A stretch of DNA of 64,000 bases from Halobacillus sp. A1 (GCF_024189295.1 NZ_JAIZEN010000003.1:124001-188000), one strand, 5' to 3'. Positions 28,128 to 37,170 are shown, counted from the stretch's first letter. Program-made: numbers and translations. The notes: generated from the letters alone by a model not told the origin.

Positions 28128-28611
28128 GTGGGTGCGGTGGGTTCTAGTTACCCTCGGTGTATTACTAATCATATTTATAGGTGTGTTGACCTGGATGTAT
28201 CTCCATATAGAAGACAGCAGGACAAGTCAATTTGCCGAAGCAAGTGATTTTGCAGAATCAGAAGGGCTGTTGACCGATGTAAAAGAGGTGACGCGCTATC
28301 ATGGGGAATTCCCTGTTTATATAGCTTTTGGAGAAAATTCCGACGGTGTAGAGACCTATGTATTCATCAATCTTGCTGAAAAAGAGGAGATGACGAGCAT
28401 CCCGAAGGAAGATATGATTAGTGAAAGCACGGCCGTAGCCAATGGTGCTCAGTGTGCTGGCTGTGAATTCATTGATGTTCAATTGGCTTATGAAGAAAAC
28501 CGCCCGGTATGGGAAGTAACGTATACAGATGAAAGCAGCCGCTATGTTTTTGAATACTTAGATGTTGAGAATGGTGAAGAAGTTCAACGATTCGCTTTTC
28601 GACAAACATAA
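28081..28611 (+). CDS. ypmB: Membrane-anchored PepSY-like protein YpmB
   Basis: A 176-residue protein with a short cytosolic start, a membrane helix at about 20-41 (VRWVLVTLGVLLIIFIGVL) and an external domain made of two PepSY-like repeats (about 60-115 and 118-176), the second with PVWEVTYTDESSRYVFEYL. Matches YpmB by position and plan. Start is uncertain: ATG 28081 or 28087 lies inside ypmA with only a weak SD, suggesting coupling to ypmA translation. Function unknown. Confidence 0.82.
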   Translation: MKMIETQPSSRFTVPKWVRWVLVTLGVLLIIFIGVLTWMYLHIEDSRTSQFAEASDFAESEGLLTDVKEVTRYHGEFPVYIAFGENSDGVETYVFINLAEKEEMTSIPKEDMISESTAVANGAQCAGCEFIDVQLAYEENRPVWEVTYTDESSRYVFEYLDVENGEEVQRFAFRQT

Positions 28612-28632
28612 TCATGATAAGGAGTGACGAAA

Positions 28633-29817
28633 TTGGATTTAGCACAGCGAGTAAAATCCCTAACCCCATCAAGTACGTTAGCAATCACAGCAAAAGCGAA
28701 AGAATTAAAAGCGGAAGGTCATGATGTTATTGGCCTGGGAGCTGGTGAACCCGATTTTAATACTCCCGCTCACATAATTGAAGCTGCAAAACGATCAATG
28801 GATGAAGGGCAGACGAAGTACACACCTGCTGGAGGTATTCCAGATTTGAAACAAGCGATTATTCGTAAAATGGACAGAGATCAAGGGTTGTCTTACGGTC
28901 AAGACCAGGTAATTGTGACGACCGGAGCAAAACATGCACTCTTTACCCTGTTTCAGGTTTTACTGAACAAAGACGATGAAGTCATCGTACCTGCTCCATA
29001 CTGGGTGAGTTACCCTGAGCAAATCAAACTGGCTGAAGGCCGTCCGATCATTGTTGAAACTGAGGAAGAGCAGCAATTCAAATTAACACCGGAGAAGCTG
29101 AAGCAGTCCATTACGGAAAAGACAAAAGCGGTTATTATTAATTCGCCAAGCAATCCGACAGGGATGATGTACTCTAAAGAGGAACTGCAGGCAATAGGTG
29201 AAGTCTGTGTCGAACACGATCTGTTAATCGTTTCTGATGAAATTTATGAGAAGCTGATTTACACGAGTGAACCCCATGTTTCAATTGCACAGCTCTCTGA
29301 TGAACTTTATGAGCAGACCGTCGTTATCAATGGTGTTTCCAAATCCCACTCAATGACAGGCTGGAGAATCGGTTATGCACTAGGGAGAAGGGATATTATT
29401 AAAGCTATGACGAACATGGCGTCCCATTCTACTTCGAATCCTACGTCCATCGCCCAATACGGAGCCCTGGCTGCCTATGAGGGCTCTAATGAACAGGTGG
29501 AAGAAATGAGAAACGCTTTTAAAGACCGCTTAAATCAGCTGCATGGCTGGTTAGTGGATATCCCTGGTGTTTATTGTGAAAAACCTAAGGGTGCTTTTTA
29601 TCTTTTCCCGAACGTGAAAGAAGCCTCATCGTCTTGTGGATTCGACGAAGTAGATGGCTTTGTCACAGCTTTATTGGATGAAGAAAAAGTGGCTCTAGTT
29701 CCGGGTTCAGGATTTGGTTCTCCTGATAATGTGCGTCTTTCGTATGCCACGTCTTTAGATCAATTAGAAGAAGCATCGAAGCGGATCAAACGTTTTATCG
29801 AAAAACATCAATCTTAA
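28633..29817 (+). CDS. aspB: Aspartate aminotransferase
   Basis: PLP enzyme interconverting aspartate/2-oxoglutarate and oxaloacetate/glutamate. In 394 residues the fold-type I motifs are [20 protein letters not shown] and the cofactor lysine in [17 protein letters not shown]. Start TTG 28633 follows AAGGAG by 8 bases and gives [13 protein letters not shown], matching relatives; GTG 28624 overlaps the SD itself. Neighbour of asnS as in B. subtilis, coupling aspartate supply to asparaginyl-tRNA synthesis. Confidence 0.95.
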   Translation: MDLAQRVKSLTPSSTLAITAKAKELKAEGHDVIGLGAGEPDFNTPAHIIEAAKRSMDEGQTKYTPAGGIPDLKQAIIRKMDRDQGLSYGQDQVIVTTGAKHALFTLFQVLLNKDDEVIVPAPYWVSYPEQIKLAEGRPIIVETEEEQQFKLTPEKLKQSITEKTKAVIINSPSNPTGMMYSKEELQAIGEVCVEHDLLIVSDEIYEKLIYTSEPHVSIAQLSDELYEQTVVINGVSKSHSMTGWRIGYALGRRDIIKAMTNMASHSTSNPTSIAQYGALAAYEGSNEQVEEMRNAFKDRLNQLHGWLVDIPGVYCEKPKGAFYLFPNVKEASSSCGFDEVDGFVTALLDEEKVALVPGSGFGSPDNVRLSYATSLDQLEEASKRIKRFIEKHQS

Positions 29818-29839
29818 CGTTAAGTTGGAGGTAGAAACA

Positions 29840-31132
29840 TTGAAGACAACGATTGCTGAAGTATCTAAACATGTAGGAGAAGAAGTAACGATAGGAGCCT
29901 GGCTCCAGAACAAGCGTTCCAGCGGAAAGATCGCTTTTCTACAATTACGAGACGGTACAGGATTCATGCAGGGAGTAGCTGTAAAAGCAGAATTGGGCGA
30001 TGAAAAGTTTCAGGAAGCAAAAGCTCTTACCCAGGAATCATCTTTGTATGTAACAGGTGTGATCGTCGAAGACACTCGGTCTTCCTTTGGATACGAGATG
30101 CAGGTAAGCGGATTTGAAATCATACAGGAAGCAAAGGACTATCCGATTACACCGAAAGAACACGGAACAGAATTCCTGATGGACCATCGTCACTTATGGC
30201 TGCGTTCAAGAAAACAACATGCAGTAATGAAAATTAGAAATGAAATCATACGTGCAACCTACGAGTTTTTCAACGTGAATGGTTATGTGAAAATTGATCC
30301 GCCAATATTAACTGGCTCTTCTGCAGAAGGTTCTACCGAGCTTTTCCATACGAAGTATTTCGATGAAGATGCATACTTGTCTCAAAGCGGCCAGCTTTAT
30401 ATGGAAGCGGCTGCTATGGCTTTTGGGAAAGTATTCAGCTTCGGCCCAACATTTCGAGCCGAGAAATCCAAAACCCGACGTCATTTGATTGAGTTCTGGA
30501 TGATTGAGCCGGAAATGGCATTCATGAATCATGAAGACAGTTTGGAAGTTCAAGAGCAATATGTATCTCATGTCGTACAAGCTGTTTTAGATCACTGCCG
30601 ATTAGATTTAGAGGCACTTGAACGGGATACTTCGGTATTAGAAAAAATCAAAGCCCCTTTCCCTCGCATCAGCTATGATGATGCAGTGTCGTTTTTGAAA
30701 GAGAAAGGCTTTGATGATATAGAGTGGGGAGAAGACTTTGGTGCTCCTCATGAAACGGCGATTGCAGAAAGCTATGATAAGCCTGTATTCATTACGAATT
30801 ATCCGGCTGAAATCAAGGCTTTTTATATGAAACCGGATCCTGACCGCCCCGAGGTCGTGCTCTGTGCTGACTTAATAGCACCAGAAGGGTATGGAGAAAT
30901 TATCGGAGGTTCACAACGTATCGATGACCTTGAGTTGATGCGCCAAAGATACGAGGAGCATGGTTTGACTGGAGATGCCTATCAGTGGTACCTGCAGCTG
31001 CGTGAATATGGCAGCGTCCCTCACTCAGGTTTTGGGCTAGGTTTAGAACGAACGGTTGCCTGGCTCTCTGGAGTAGAGCATGTACGCGAAACTATTCCTT
31101 TCCCAAGGCTGTTAAACCGCTTATATCCATAA
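29840..31132 (+). CDS. asnS: Asparaginyl-tRNA synthetase
   Basis: Class IIb aminoacyl-tRNA synthetase of 430 residues, the same length as the B. subtilis enzyme. The OB-fold anticodon domain is about 1-110; the catalytic domain has motif 2 [21 protein letters not shown] and motif 3 [13 protein letters not shown]. Start TTG 29840 lies 7 bases after GGAGGT; the frame continues upstream without a better site. No T-box leader is visible between aspB and asnS. A terminator follows. Confidence 0.96.
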   Translation: MKTTIAEVSKHVGEEVTIGAWLQNKRSSGKIAFLQLRDGTGFMQGVAVKAELGDEKFQEAKALTQESSLYVTGVIVEDTRSSFGYEMQVSGFEIIQEAKDYPITPKEHGTEFLMDHRHLWLRSRKQHAVMKIRNEIIRATYEFFNVNGYVKIDPPILTGSSAEGSTELFHTKYFDEDAYLSQSGQLYMEAAAMAFGKVFSFGPTFRAEKSKTRRHLIEFWMIEPEMAFMNHEDSLEVQEQYVSHVVQAVLDHCRLDLEALERDTSVLEKIKAPFPRISYDDAVSFLKEKGFDDIEWGEDFGAPHETAIAESYDKPVFITNYPAEIKAFYMKPDPDRPEVVLCADLIAPEGYGEIIGGSQRIDDLELMRQRYEEHGLTGDAYQWYLQLREYGSVPHSGFGLGLERTVAWLSGVEHVRETIPFPRLLNRLYP

Positions 31133-31151
31133 TCATTTGATAGCTAGAGGG

Positions 31152-31186
31152 AAAACACCGATTCCAATTTTTATCGGTGTTTTCCT
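31152..31186 (+). terminator. Rho-independent terminator after asnS
   Basis: AAAACACCGAT (31152-31162) pairs with ATCGGTGTTTT (31173-31183), followed by CCTTATTT. Confidence 0.88.
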
Positions 31187-31207
31187 TATTTAACAACCAA
31201 GAATGAG

Positions 31208-31903
31208 GTGATCATTATCGCTGACTATCAAAAGTTTCAAACAATCATGGAAGGACAGATATCCATTCCTAAAACATTGATTACTGGGTATCGAAGCTTG
31301 GGGATAGCAGAAAAAGAATTAGTGACTATTCTGCAGCTGTTCCAATTTAATTCAGAAGGGAACACGTTTCCTACACCTGATGAAATTTCAGAGCGAACTT
31401 CATTTTCTGAGGAAGAATGCTCTAAGATACTAAGAAGTTTATTACAAAAACAGCTTTTGAAAATTGAACAAAAGGATCAGGAACAGAGGGTGGGCAATGA
31501 GTGCTACTCTTTAGAGCCTTTATGGGCTAAATTGTTCCGCGCGCCTGTCACAAAAAAACAGCCGCCAGAACAAGTGGATAACTTGTTTCCCCTTTTTGAA
31601 CAAGAATTCGGCCGGCCGCTGTCACCATTTGAAATAGAGAACATTAATATATGGCTTGATCAAGAAGAACAGGAACCAGCTCTGATCAAAGCAGCTCTGC
31701 GAGAAGCTGTACTCATGGGGAAGCTCAATTTCAAATATATTGACCGAATTTTAAGGGAATGGAAGAAAAAAGGAATTCAGACGGTTGATCAGGCAAGACA
31801 GCACGGAAAGAAATTCAGGCAAGGTCAATCGAAAAATAATTCTGATAAGCCGAGAACGAAACGTGATGTATCTTTATACTATAATTGGCTTGAAGAAGAT
31901 TAA
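31208..31903 (+). CDS. dnaD: DNA replication initiation protein DnaD
   Basis: Primosome protein that acts with DnaB and DnaI to load the helicase at oriC and during restart. About 231 residues: an N-terminal winged helix (about 20-95) and a C-terminal DnaD domain (about 130-200, with the EFGRPLSPFEIENINIWLD and EWKKKGIQTVDQA motifs), ending YNWLEED. The start is odd: GTG 31208 is part of the only SD, GAGGTGATC, so translation may really begin at a nearby ATT (31214) or ATC (31217). Followed by nth as in B. subtilis. Confidence 0.92.
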   Translation: MIIIADYQKFQTIMEGQISIPKTLITGYRSLGIAEKELVTILQLFQFNSEGNTFPTPDEISERTSFSEEECSKILRSLLQKQLLKIEQKDQEQRVGNECYSLEPLWAKLFRAPVTKKQPPEQVDNLFPLFEQEFGRPLSPFEIENINIWLDQEEQEPALIKAALREAVLMGKLNFKYIDRILREWKKKGIQTVDQARQHGKKFRQGQSKNNSDKPRTKRDVSLYYNWLEED

Positions 31904-31917
31904 ATGAGGTTGTATGA

Positions 31918-32577
31918 ATGCTGAATAAAACGCAAGTTAGATATTGTTTAGATACGTTTTGGGAAATGTACCCTGATGCAGAATGCGAATTGACTCATAA
32001 GAATCCCTTCGAATTACTGATAGCGGTAGTTCTCTCCGCTCAAGCAACGGATGCTCTCGTAAACAAAGTAACACCGGGTTTGTTTGAAAAATACAAAACA
32101 CCTGAAGATTACATGGATGTGCCGCTTGAAGAGCTGGAACAGGATATTAGAAGAATCGGATTATATCGAAGTAAAGCAAAGAATATTCAAAAATTATGCA
32201 GAACAATGATCGACAGGTTCGATGGAAAAGTACCTGAGACGAAAGAAGAACTCGAAAGTTTAGCAGGGGTAGGCAGGAAAACAGCTAATGTCGTTGCTTC
32301 TGTTGCTTTTAATCAACCGGCGATTGCTGTAGATACTCACGTTGAGCGAGTTTCTAAAAGGTTAGGATTGTGCCGGTATAAAGATTCTGTAAAAGAAGTA
32401 GAACGTACGCTTATGAAAAAAATACCTGAAGACGAGTGGAGTGACACTCATCACCGAATGATTTTTTTCGGAAGGTATCACTGTAAAGCGAAAAACCCCA
32501 ATTGCCCTGATTGCCCATTACTTTTTTTATGCAGAGAAGGTCAAAAAAGAAAACGTAAAGAAGAAAAAATGGCATAA
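31918..32577 (+). CDS. nth: Endonuclease III
   Basis: DNA glycosylase/AP lyase that removes oxidised pyrimidines. In 219 residues the helix-hairpin-helix LAGVGRKTANVV carries the catalytic lysine, VDTHVERVSKRLGL the catalytic aspartate, and CKAKNPNCPDCPLLFLC has the C-x6-C-x2-C-x5-C spacing of the 4Fe-4S cluster. ATG 31918. In B. subtilis ypoC follows nth; here the frame ends at a terminator facing ponA and ypoC is missing. Confidence 0.97.
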   Translation: MLNKTQVRYCLDTFWEMYPDAECELTHKNPFELLIAVVLSAQATDALVNKVTPGLFEKYKTPEDYMDVPLEELEQDIRRIGLYRSKAKNIQKLCRTMIDRFDGKVPETKEELESLAGVGRKTANVVASVAFNQPAIAVDTHVERVSKRLGLCRYKDSVKEVERTLMKKIPEDEWSDTHHRMIFFGRYHCKAKNPNCPDCPLLFLCREGQKRKRKEEKMA

Positions 32578-32580
32578 AAA

Positions 32581-32617
32581 AATTCAGAACTCCACAGGAG
32601 TTCTGAATTTTTTTATT
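32581..32617. terminator. Bidirectional terminator between nth and ponA
   Basis: AATTCAGAACTCC (32581-32593) pairs perfectly with GGAGTTCTGAATT (32597-32609), loop ACA, flanked by A-rich and T-rich runs, so it serves both converging genes. The ponA stop lies at its edge. Confidence 0.94.
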
Positions 32618-35330
32618 GTTCTTCTGAAGAAGGTTCTTCACTTTCACCTTCTTGTTCAGCACTGTCGTAAGACTGATCATCTCCGGAGGCATCTTCACTG
32701 TTTTCTTCTTCTGTCGTTCCGTCTTCATCTTCTTCAGGTGGAGCTTCTTCAGTTTCTGTTTCCGTATCTCCGCCTTCATCGCCAGTATCGTTTCCTGCAT
32801 CTCCGTCGTTACTATCTTCATTTTCTCCGCCATTATTATCTCCATCACTTTCAGGCGGTGTCTCTTCTTCTTCATTTCCTGTCTCTTCTTCAGGTTCTTG
32901 TTCTGGTCCTTCTTCAGTTTCTTCGTCAGTTTCTTCCTCAATTTCATCTTCTTGTTCTTCTTCAGGAGCTTCTTCTTCACCGCCTGGCACTTGTACACTA
33001 GTGGTGGATGGATCACTACTTTCAGCCTCGCCGCTGTTATCTACAGCAACTACTGTAAATTCATAAGTGGAGCCCGGCTGTATTTGTGATATTTCCATAC
33101 TTCTGCTTTCAGTTGTCGTAAGATCGCGTGCGGACTCACCGTTTGTAGAAACGGTTATATCGAATGTAACATCGTCCTCATTATGATCCCACGATAGGTC
33201 GATGGCTTCCGTATCTTCATTGTAATCTGCGGATAATCCTTCAACCGAATCAAGTTTTTCGAACTGTTCCGAAGTTTCGGTAGGCTGGTTATCTACATGA
33301 AATAACTCTGATACGATTTGGCTTTCCGGGGTATTGCTGCTTGGAAGTTCAGGAGGACGGGAACCATCTTCAATATCTACCCATTCCACTGAACCCGGTT
33401 TACTGAAATCAGCAGTTTCTTTTCCTTCTGAGATATGCCCCATCACCGATTTAAACATTTGACGAGGGATTTGCTGCGTATTGTTGGATAAGTTTTTGTT
33501 ATTATCTCCATAACCTGTCCATATGGACACTGAATAATCTGTAGTATATCCACTGAACCAAACATCAGGAACGATGGATTCTACATTCCCATTTTCGTCC
33601 TCAATCTCTCTGTTTGTCGTTCCTGTCTTTCCTGCTTCAGTTAAACCGGATACATTCGCTCCAGTACCGGTTCCATCAGTCATAACTGTTTCTAACATAG
33701 ATGTAATCATATAAGCTGTAGAATCACTCATGGCAGTGCTTGAATCAGGAGTCAAATCAGTAGAGCCGCCTTCAGTTGATTCTACTTTCCGCACGGTATA
33801 AGGCTCCGTATACGTACCTCCATTACCGAACGCTGCATAAGCTCCACTCATTTCAAGAGGGTTGGTTAGTACACCGCCCCCAATAGCGTCGGATAGATAC
33901 AGGTTACCATTGCCCGCAATTTCGAACCCAAGCCCTTCAACGAATTCTTCAGCGTTATCCGTACCCGTCTCTTCCAGCATTTTTACGGCAGGAATGTTGA
34001 GGGATTTACTTAATGCCTCACGCATACTCACCCAGCCTCTGAACTCGTTATCATAGTTATTAGGGGAGTAGACTCCATCGGGTTGTTCTATTTCTATTTT
34101 CTCGTCATTGATCTGGTGATATGTTGATAATTTCTCATTCTCAATAGCGGGACCGTAGGCTGTGATTGGTTTAAATGTCGATCCTGGCTGTCTTTTAATA
34201 TCTCCGGCAAAATTTAAGTTGCCTTTAACGTAGTTGCGGCCGCCGCCAATCGCCCGGATCGCACCGCTTTCCGTGTCGGTAACGGCAACCCCCGTCTGTA
34301 AGTCTTCATCCGGCCAGTCGATGGAACTATCTTCACTGAGCATCTGTTCTACGTACTCTTGAGCGTCAGGTTCAATAGTTGTATAAATATCCAGGCCGTC
34401 ATTATAAATATCTGCTCCCATTTTTTCTTCAACTTCATCTTCTACCTGATCAATGAAAGCGCGGTAAGGTGTTGATTCATCTTCTGACTGTTCCGCTAGC
34501 ATATCTTCAACATTTACTTGTCTTGCTTCTTCAGCTTCTTCTTCCGTGATTTTTTCATGCTGTACCATCAAGCTGAGAACCGTATTCATCCGCTGTTGGG
34601 CCAGATCAGGATTTACAGAAGGATCGTAAGCTGAAGGCCTTTGCGGCATACCGGCAAGAAGTGCGGATTCTGCAAGCGTAAGCTCATTGAGATCTTCTTT
34701 TCCAAAATAAGTATCTGCAGCTTCTAAAACTCCGTAAGCACCTTGACCGTAATATATTTTATTCAAGTACATTTCAAGGATTTCTTCTTTCGAATATTCC
34801 TGATCGAGTTTTATGGCCAGAAATTGCTCTTGTACTTTTCTTTCTAATGTTTTATCACTCGTTAAGTATGATCGTTTAACGACCTGCTGAGTAATCGTAC
34901 TAGCCCCTTCAGAACCGAATCCGTTGGTTACATTAGACAGAAGGGCAGCTCCCATTCGTCTGGGATCAATACCGATATGATCAAAAAAGCGTACATCCTC
35001 CGTAGCTAAAACCGAGTCTACAAGCTGAGGAGGGAGATCGTTGTATTCAACTCTCGTGCGGCGTTCTTCACCTGCTACGTCGGTTATTAAGTTATCATCT
35101 TTATCGTAGATTTTTGAAGCATAAGGGTCTGATAATTTCTCAGCGTCTAGTGCTGGAGCCTGTGCAATGTAGTAGGCAAATAATGCACCTATACCTAACA
35201 TAAGAACGATTCCAATTGTCAACAATGTCATGAATATTGTTTTGAAGGGAGGTAAACGTTTTTTCTTACCATTTCCCTTATTTTTAAGTTGATTTCTTCT
35301 TGCTGTTCTCGACTGACTATCATTTGCCAT
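32613..35330 (-). CDS. ponA: Class A penicillin-binding protein 1 with FnIII domain and acidic tail
   Basis: Bifunctional peptidoglycan synthase, 905 residues. Order: cytosolic basic N-terminus, membrane helix about 32-55, glycosyltransferase domain with LATEDVRFFDH (catalytic Glu111), transpeptidase domain with Ser384 in GSTFK, SLN at 443-445 and KTG at 568-570, a fibronectin type III domain about 696-783, then a 122-residue tail (784-905) rich in Glu, Asp, Gly and Ser with no Lys, Arg or His. The tail is external. recU lies 16 bases upstream in the same transcript; SD GGAGGAATG. Confidence 0.96.
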   Translation of the reverse strand: MANDSQSRTARRNQLKNKGNGKKKRLPPFKTIFMTLLTIGIVLMLGIGALFAYYIAQAPALDAEKLSDPYASKIYDKDDNLITDVAGEERRTRVEYNDLPPQLVDSVLATEDVRFFDHIGIDPRRMGAALLSNVTNGFGSEGASTITQQVVKRSYLTSDKTLERKVQEQFLAIKLDQEYSKEEILEMYLNKIYYGQGAYGVLEAADTYFGKEDLNELTLAESALLAGMPQRPSAYDPSVNPDLAQQRMNTVLSLMVQHEKITEEEAEEARQVNVEDMLAEQSEDESTPYRAFIDQVEDEVEEKMGADIYNDGLDIYTTIEPDAQEYVEQMLSEDSSIDWPDEDLQTGVAVTDTESGAIRAIGGGRNYVKGNLNFAGDIKRQPGSTFKPITAYGPAIENEKLSTYHQINDEKIEIEQPDGVYSPNNYDNEFRGWVSMREALSKSLNIPAVKMLEETGTDNAEEFVEGLGFEIAGNGNLYLSDAIGGGVLTNPLEMSGAYAAFGNGGTYTEPYTVRKVESTEGGSTDLTPDSSTAMSDSTAYMITSMLETVMTDGTGTGANVSGLTEAGKTGTTNREIEDENGNVESIVPDVWFSGYTTDYSVSIWTGYGDNNKNLSNNTQQIPRQMFKSVMGHISEGKETADFSKPGSVEWVDIEDGSRPPELPSSNTPESQIVSELFHVDNQPTETSEQFEKLDSVEGLSADYNEDTEAIDLSWDHNEDDVTFDITVSTNGESARDLTTTESRSMEISQIQPGSTYEFTVVAVDNSGEAESSDPSTTSVQVPGGEEEAPEEEQEDEIEEETDEETEEGPEQEPEEETGNEEEETPPESDGDNNGGENEDSNDGDAGNDTGDEGGDTETETEEAPPEEDEDGTTEEENSEDASGDDQSYDSAEQEGESEEPSSEEQ

Positions 35331-35346
35331 GTCGTCATTCCTCCAT

Positions 35347-35931
35347 TCAAAAATAGAGCTTATCTAACACCTTTATATAATCGACTCTCGCTTGGTAGTG
35401 GAAGGGGAGAGCCTCACCTTTTGATTTAATATCAAGATAAGAGATCGACTTTCGCCCGCCTGAGAATTGAGCTTCCCAATAATGAAAGAGGTTTTCAGCA
35501 GGCAGGAGATAAGTTTCATCTCTCAAAGAGAATTTGATAATCAAAAAACAAATTCCACCGTGATGATGACAATCCTTCATATGGTCGATTTGGTGTTGGT
35601 GGATGTTACTTAGGGGAAAAGACGTCTTGTTTTTCGTTTCTTTTGCCTCAAAATCAATGTAACTTCCTCGATAAATTCCGTTAAAATCTGTTGTGGAAGC
35701 TTGCTTAAAATAGGCTTCCTTAATTACCGCTGCACTTCGTTTAGGATAATGGACGTCCACTATTTGAACGGGTGTTGGTTTTTTGTGTATGTTAGCTATA
35801 TTGGCTATACGATAATATTCGTTCGTAACAGCTATATCTTCTTCGAGCGTCATCCCCCTGTTACTAAAATCAGGTTTTTCTTTTTTTCTAAGAGATTGAC
35901 TGGAAGATTTCTTACCATTCGGGTAATTCAC
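35347..35931 (-). CDS. recU: Holliday junction resolvase RecU
   Basis: Cuts four-way junctions in recombination and chromosome segregation. The 194-residue protein has the N-terminal arginine/asparagine-rich flexible arm, [10 protein letters not shown], and the nuclease core with [19 protein letters not shown] containing the catalytic acids and lysine. Start is GTG 35931, six bases after GGAGGG. Paired with ponA in one operon, as in B. subtilis. Confidence 0.95.
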   Translation of the reverse strand: MNYPNGKKSSSQSLRKKEKPDFSNRGMTLEEDIAVTNEYYRIANIANIHKKPTPVQIVDVHYPKRSAAVIKEAYFKQASTTDFNGIYRGSYIDFEAKETKNKTSFPLSNIHQHQIDHMKDCHHHGGICFLIIKFSLRDETYLLPAENLFHYWEAQFSGGRKSISYLDIKSKGEALPFHYQARVDYIKVLDKLYF

Positions 35932-36054
35932 AATCTTTCCCTCCTATCTTCATGAGGGTATCATACCAAAAAACAGCTTCCAGGTATAACAAAAATTTCA
36001 TTCTACAATCTCCCACTATATATAAACGAATAAGTTCAGAAAAGGTTTCACTTT

Positions 36055-36083
36055 ATTATACGCCGTAAGACATGTAACGACAA
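36055..36083 (-). promoter_or_regulatory. Putative sigma-A promoter of recU-ponA
   Basis: On the reverse strand TTGTCG (36083-36078), a 17-base spacer and TATAAT (36060-36055). It would give a 5' leader of about 115 bases. A second candidate, an extended -10 TGGTATGAT ending at 35960, lies nearer the gene. Confidence 0.5.
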
Positions 36084-36153
36084 ATAAAATTAAAATAGTA
36101 TGATCGACAACTAAAAAGTTCGAGGGATAGGATCGATTTATGGGTATATGTTA

Positions 36154-36189
36154 AGAAAACGCTGCTCATAAATACAAGCAGCGTTTTCT
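36154..36189 (-). terminator. Terminator hairpin after sspM
   Basis: AGAAAACGCTGCT (36154-36166) pairs with AGCAGCGTTTTCT (36177-36189), 13 bp with a 10-base loop. The sspM stop is 16 bases upstream on the reverse strand; T-tracts are short on both sides. Confidence 0.75.
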
Positions 36190-36205
36190 AAAGTTTCTGT
36201 TCTAT

Positions 36206-36301
36206 TTAAGTTGAAGGTCTATTTTCTCCAGTCAGTTTAGGATTGTCCGTTTTTGCCGGCTCGGGCTTTTGTTGCTTTGGAGATTTTTTATTTTTAGCCA
36301 T
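36206..36301 (-). CDS. sspM: Small acid-soluble spore protein M
   Basis: A 31-residue, lysine- and proline-rich protein starting MAKNKKSPKQQ and ending NRPST. The B. subtilis SspM of 34 residues ends GGPNRPST, and I know of no other family with this ending. Minor SASPs of this type are made in the forespore. ATG 36301 is preceded by AAGGAGGC, a SigG-like promoter lies upstream and a hairpin follows, so the unit is complete. Its exact role in the spore is unknown. Confidence 0.82.
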   Translation of the reverse strand: MAKNKKSPKQQKPEPAKTDNPKLTGENRPST

Positions 36302-36360
36302 TACACACGCCTCCTTTTTCACAAATCAATCGGTGGTGTCTTTCTTTGTTGCATTACTTC

Positions 36361-36390
36361 TAGTTTTGTCATCCTTAAAGGAGTTATTCA
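36361..36390 (-). promoter_or_regulatory. Candidate SigG promoter of sspM
   Basis: Reverse strand: TGAATA (36390-36385) as a perfect SigG -35, a 17-base spacer, and AAAACTA (36367-36361), five of seven matches to CATACTA. About 60 bases before the sspM start. This agrees with forespore expression of SASP genes. Confidence 0.5.
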
Positions 36391-36441
36391 GTGTATATAG
36401 AATTTGTTTTACAAGCAGCAATATATTAGGAGGCGATGACT

Positions 36442-36708
36442 ATGAATAGAGACGATTCTATCGCAAAAGCCACTTATGAAAAGCAGCTCGTCCAGTTGAA
36501 GGAAAAGTTCGCTTTGCTGGATAAGCGGTTATCTTTAAAAGCGGATGAGATCGTTTTTACTATGGCAGTTTCCCACCGGAAAGAAATCGACCAATTAAAA
36601 GATGAAGTAATTAAGCTTAGAGAGCAATTGAAAGAAGTGAAGAGAGAGAAGAAAAGAGAGAGTGGAGGACACTTCGCTTTATCTTCTCGTAAAAAGTCAG
36701 CTGGATGA
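36442..36708 (+). CDS. Small coiled-coil protein of unknown function
   Basis: An 88-residue, highly charged protein: two helical stretches (about 8-35 and 48-75, with heptad-like LKDEVIKLREQLKEVKREKK) and a basic tail with SSRKKSAG. No signal or membrane segment. ATG 36442 follows AGGAGGCG by eight bases; ATG 36436 is too close. It lies divergent from sspM and just upstream of yppE. I do not recognise the family; the coiled coil suggests self-assembly or a protein partner. Confidence 0.75.
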   Translation: MNRDDSIAKATYEKQLVQLKEKFALLDKRLSLKADEIVFTMAVSHRKEIDQLKDEVIKLREQLKEVKREKKRESGGHFALSSRKKSAG

Positions 36709-36768
36709 CGATTTGTTTGCCTGCTTCCTTAGTCTAATGGTAAGGTTGGTAAAAAAGGTGTGTCCGAA

Positions 36769-37137
36769 ATGTCCATAAAATCATTAACAATGAACTTGAA
36801 AGAATTAATAGATGAGCGAATGGAAACATATTTAATAACAGAAGGGCCCATTGATAAAAAAGATCATAATTTTTTTGAAAAAGTGAAGGCGGAGACGGCT
36901 CCTATGTTCTCTTTGGCTAACGATTGGCTTGATGAGGCAGAGCAATTCGTCAAAAATAGAGGAGTAAGCGTCCACCCAAACCAAGTGAAGTCCACCCATG
37001 AAAATATCGAAATGCTTGTATTGCATAGTTATTATTTGGATGTTGAAAAGAAGCGCTTTAAAGAATTACATCAATCTTCCCACTATGTTCTCGATATGAT
37101 CTTAGATGATATAAAGAAGAAAGAGGCTGGGTTATAA
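36769..37137 (+). CDS. yppE: DUF1798 family protein YppE
   Basis: A 122-residue, probably all-helical cytosolic protein resembling B. subtilis YppE by position and by the pattern of an FFEKVKAET block, W-LDEAEQFVKNRG, NIEMLVLHSYY and KKRFKELHQSSHYVL. Function unknown. I chose ATG 36769, eight bases after AAGGTG; the in-frame GTG at 36760 overlaps that SD. A strong terminator follows. Confidence 0.8.
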   Translation: MSIKSLTMNLKELIDERMETYLITEGPIDKKDHNFFEKVKAETAPMFSLANDWLDEAEQFVKNRGVSVHPNQVKSTHENIEMLVLHSYYLDVEKKRFKELHQSSHYVLDMILDDIKKKEAGL

Positions 37138-37170
37138 GTATAAAAATATGATCTGGCGCTGGAAATAAAA

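Noticed and set aside
29767-29840. T-box leader before asnS or aspB
   Set aside because: The aspB-asnS and ypmB-aspB gaps are only about 20 bases long; no specifier loop or TGGN box fits.
32411-33016. Second reverse frame of 201 codons, Lys-rich, across the end of ponA
   Set aside because: It is the shifted reading of the GAA/GAG-rich acidic tail of ponA and also crosses the nth end and the terminator; no ribosome site.
36728-36752. tRNA-like phrase CTAATGGTAAGG
   Set aside because: Resembles a D-arm, but there is no anticodon or T-arm and yppE starts at once.
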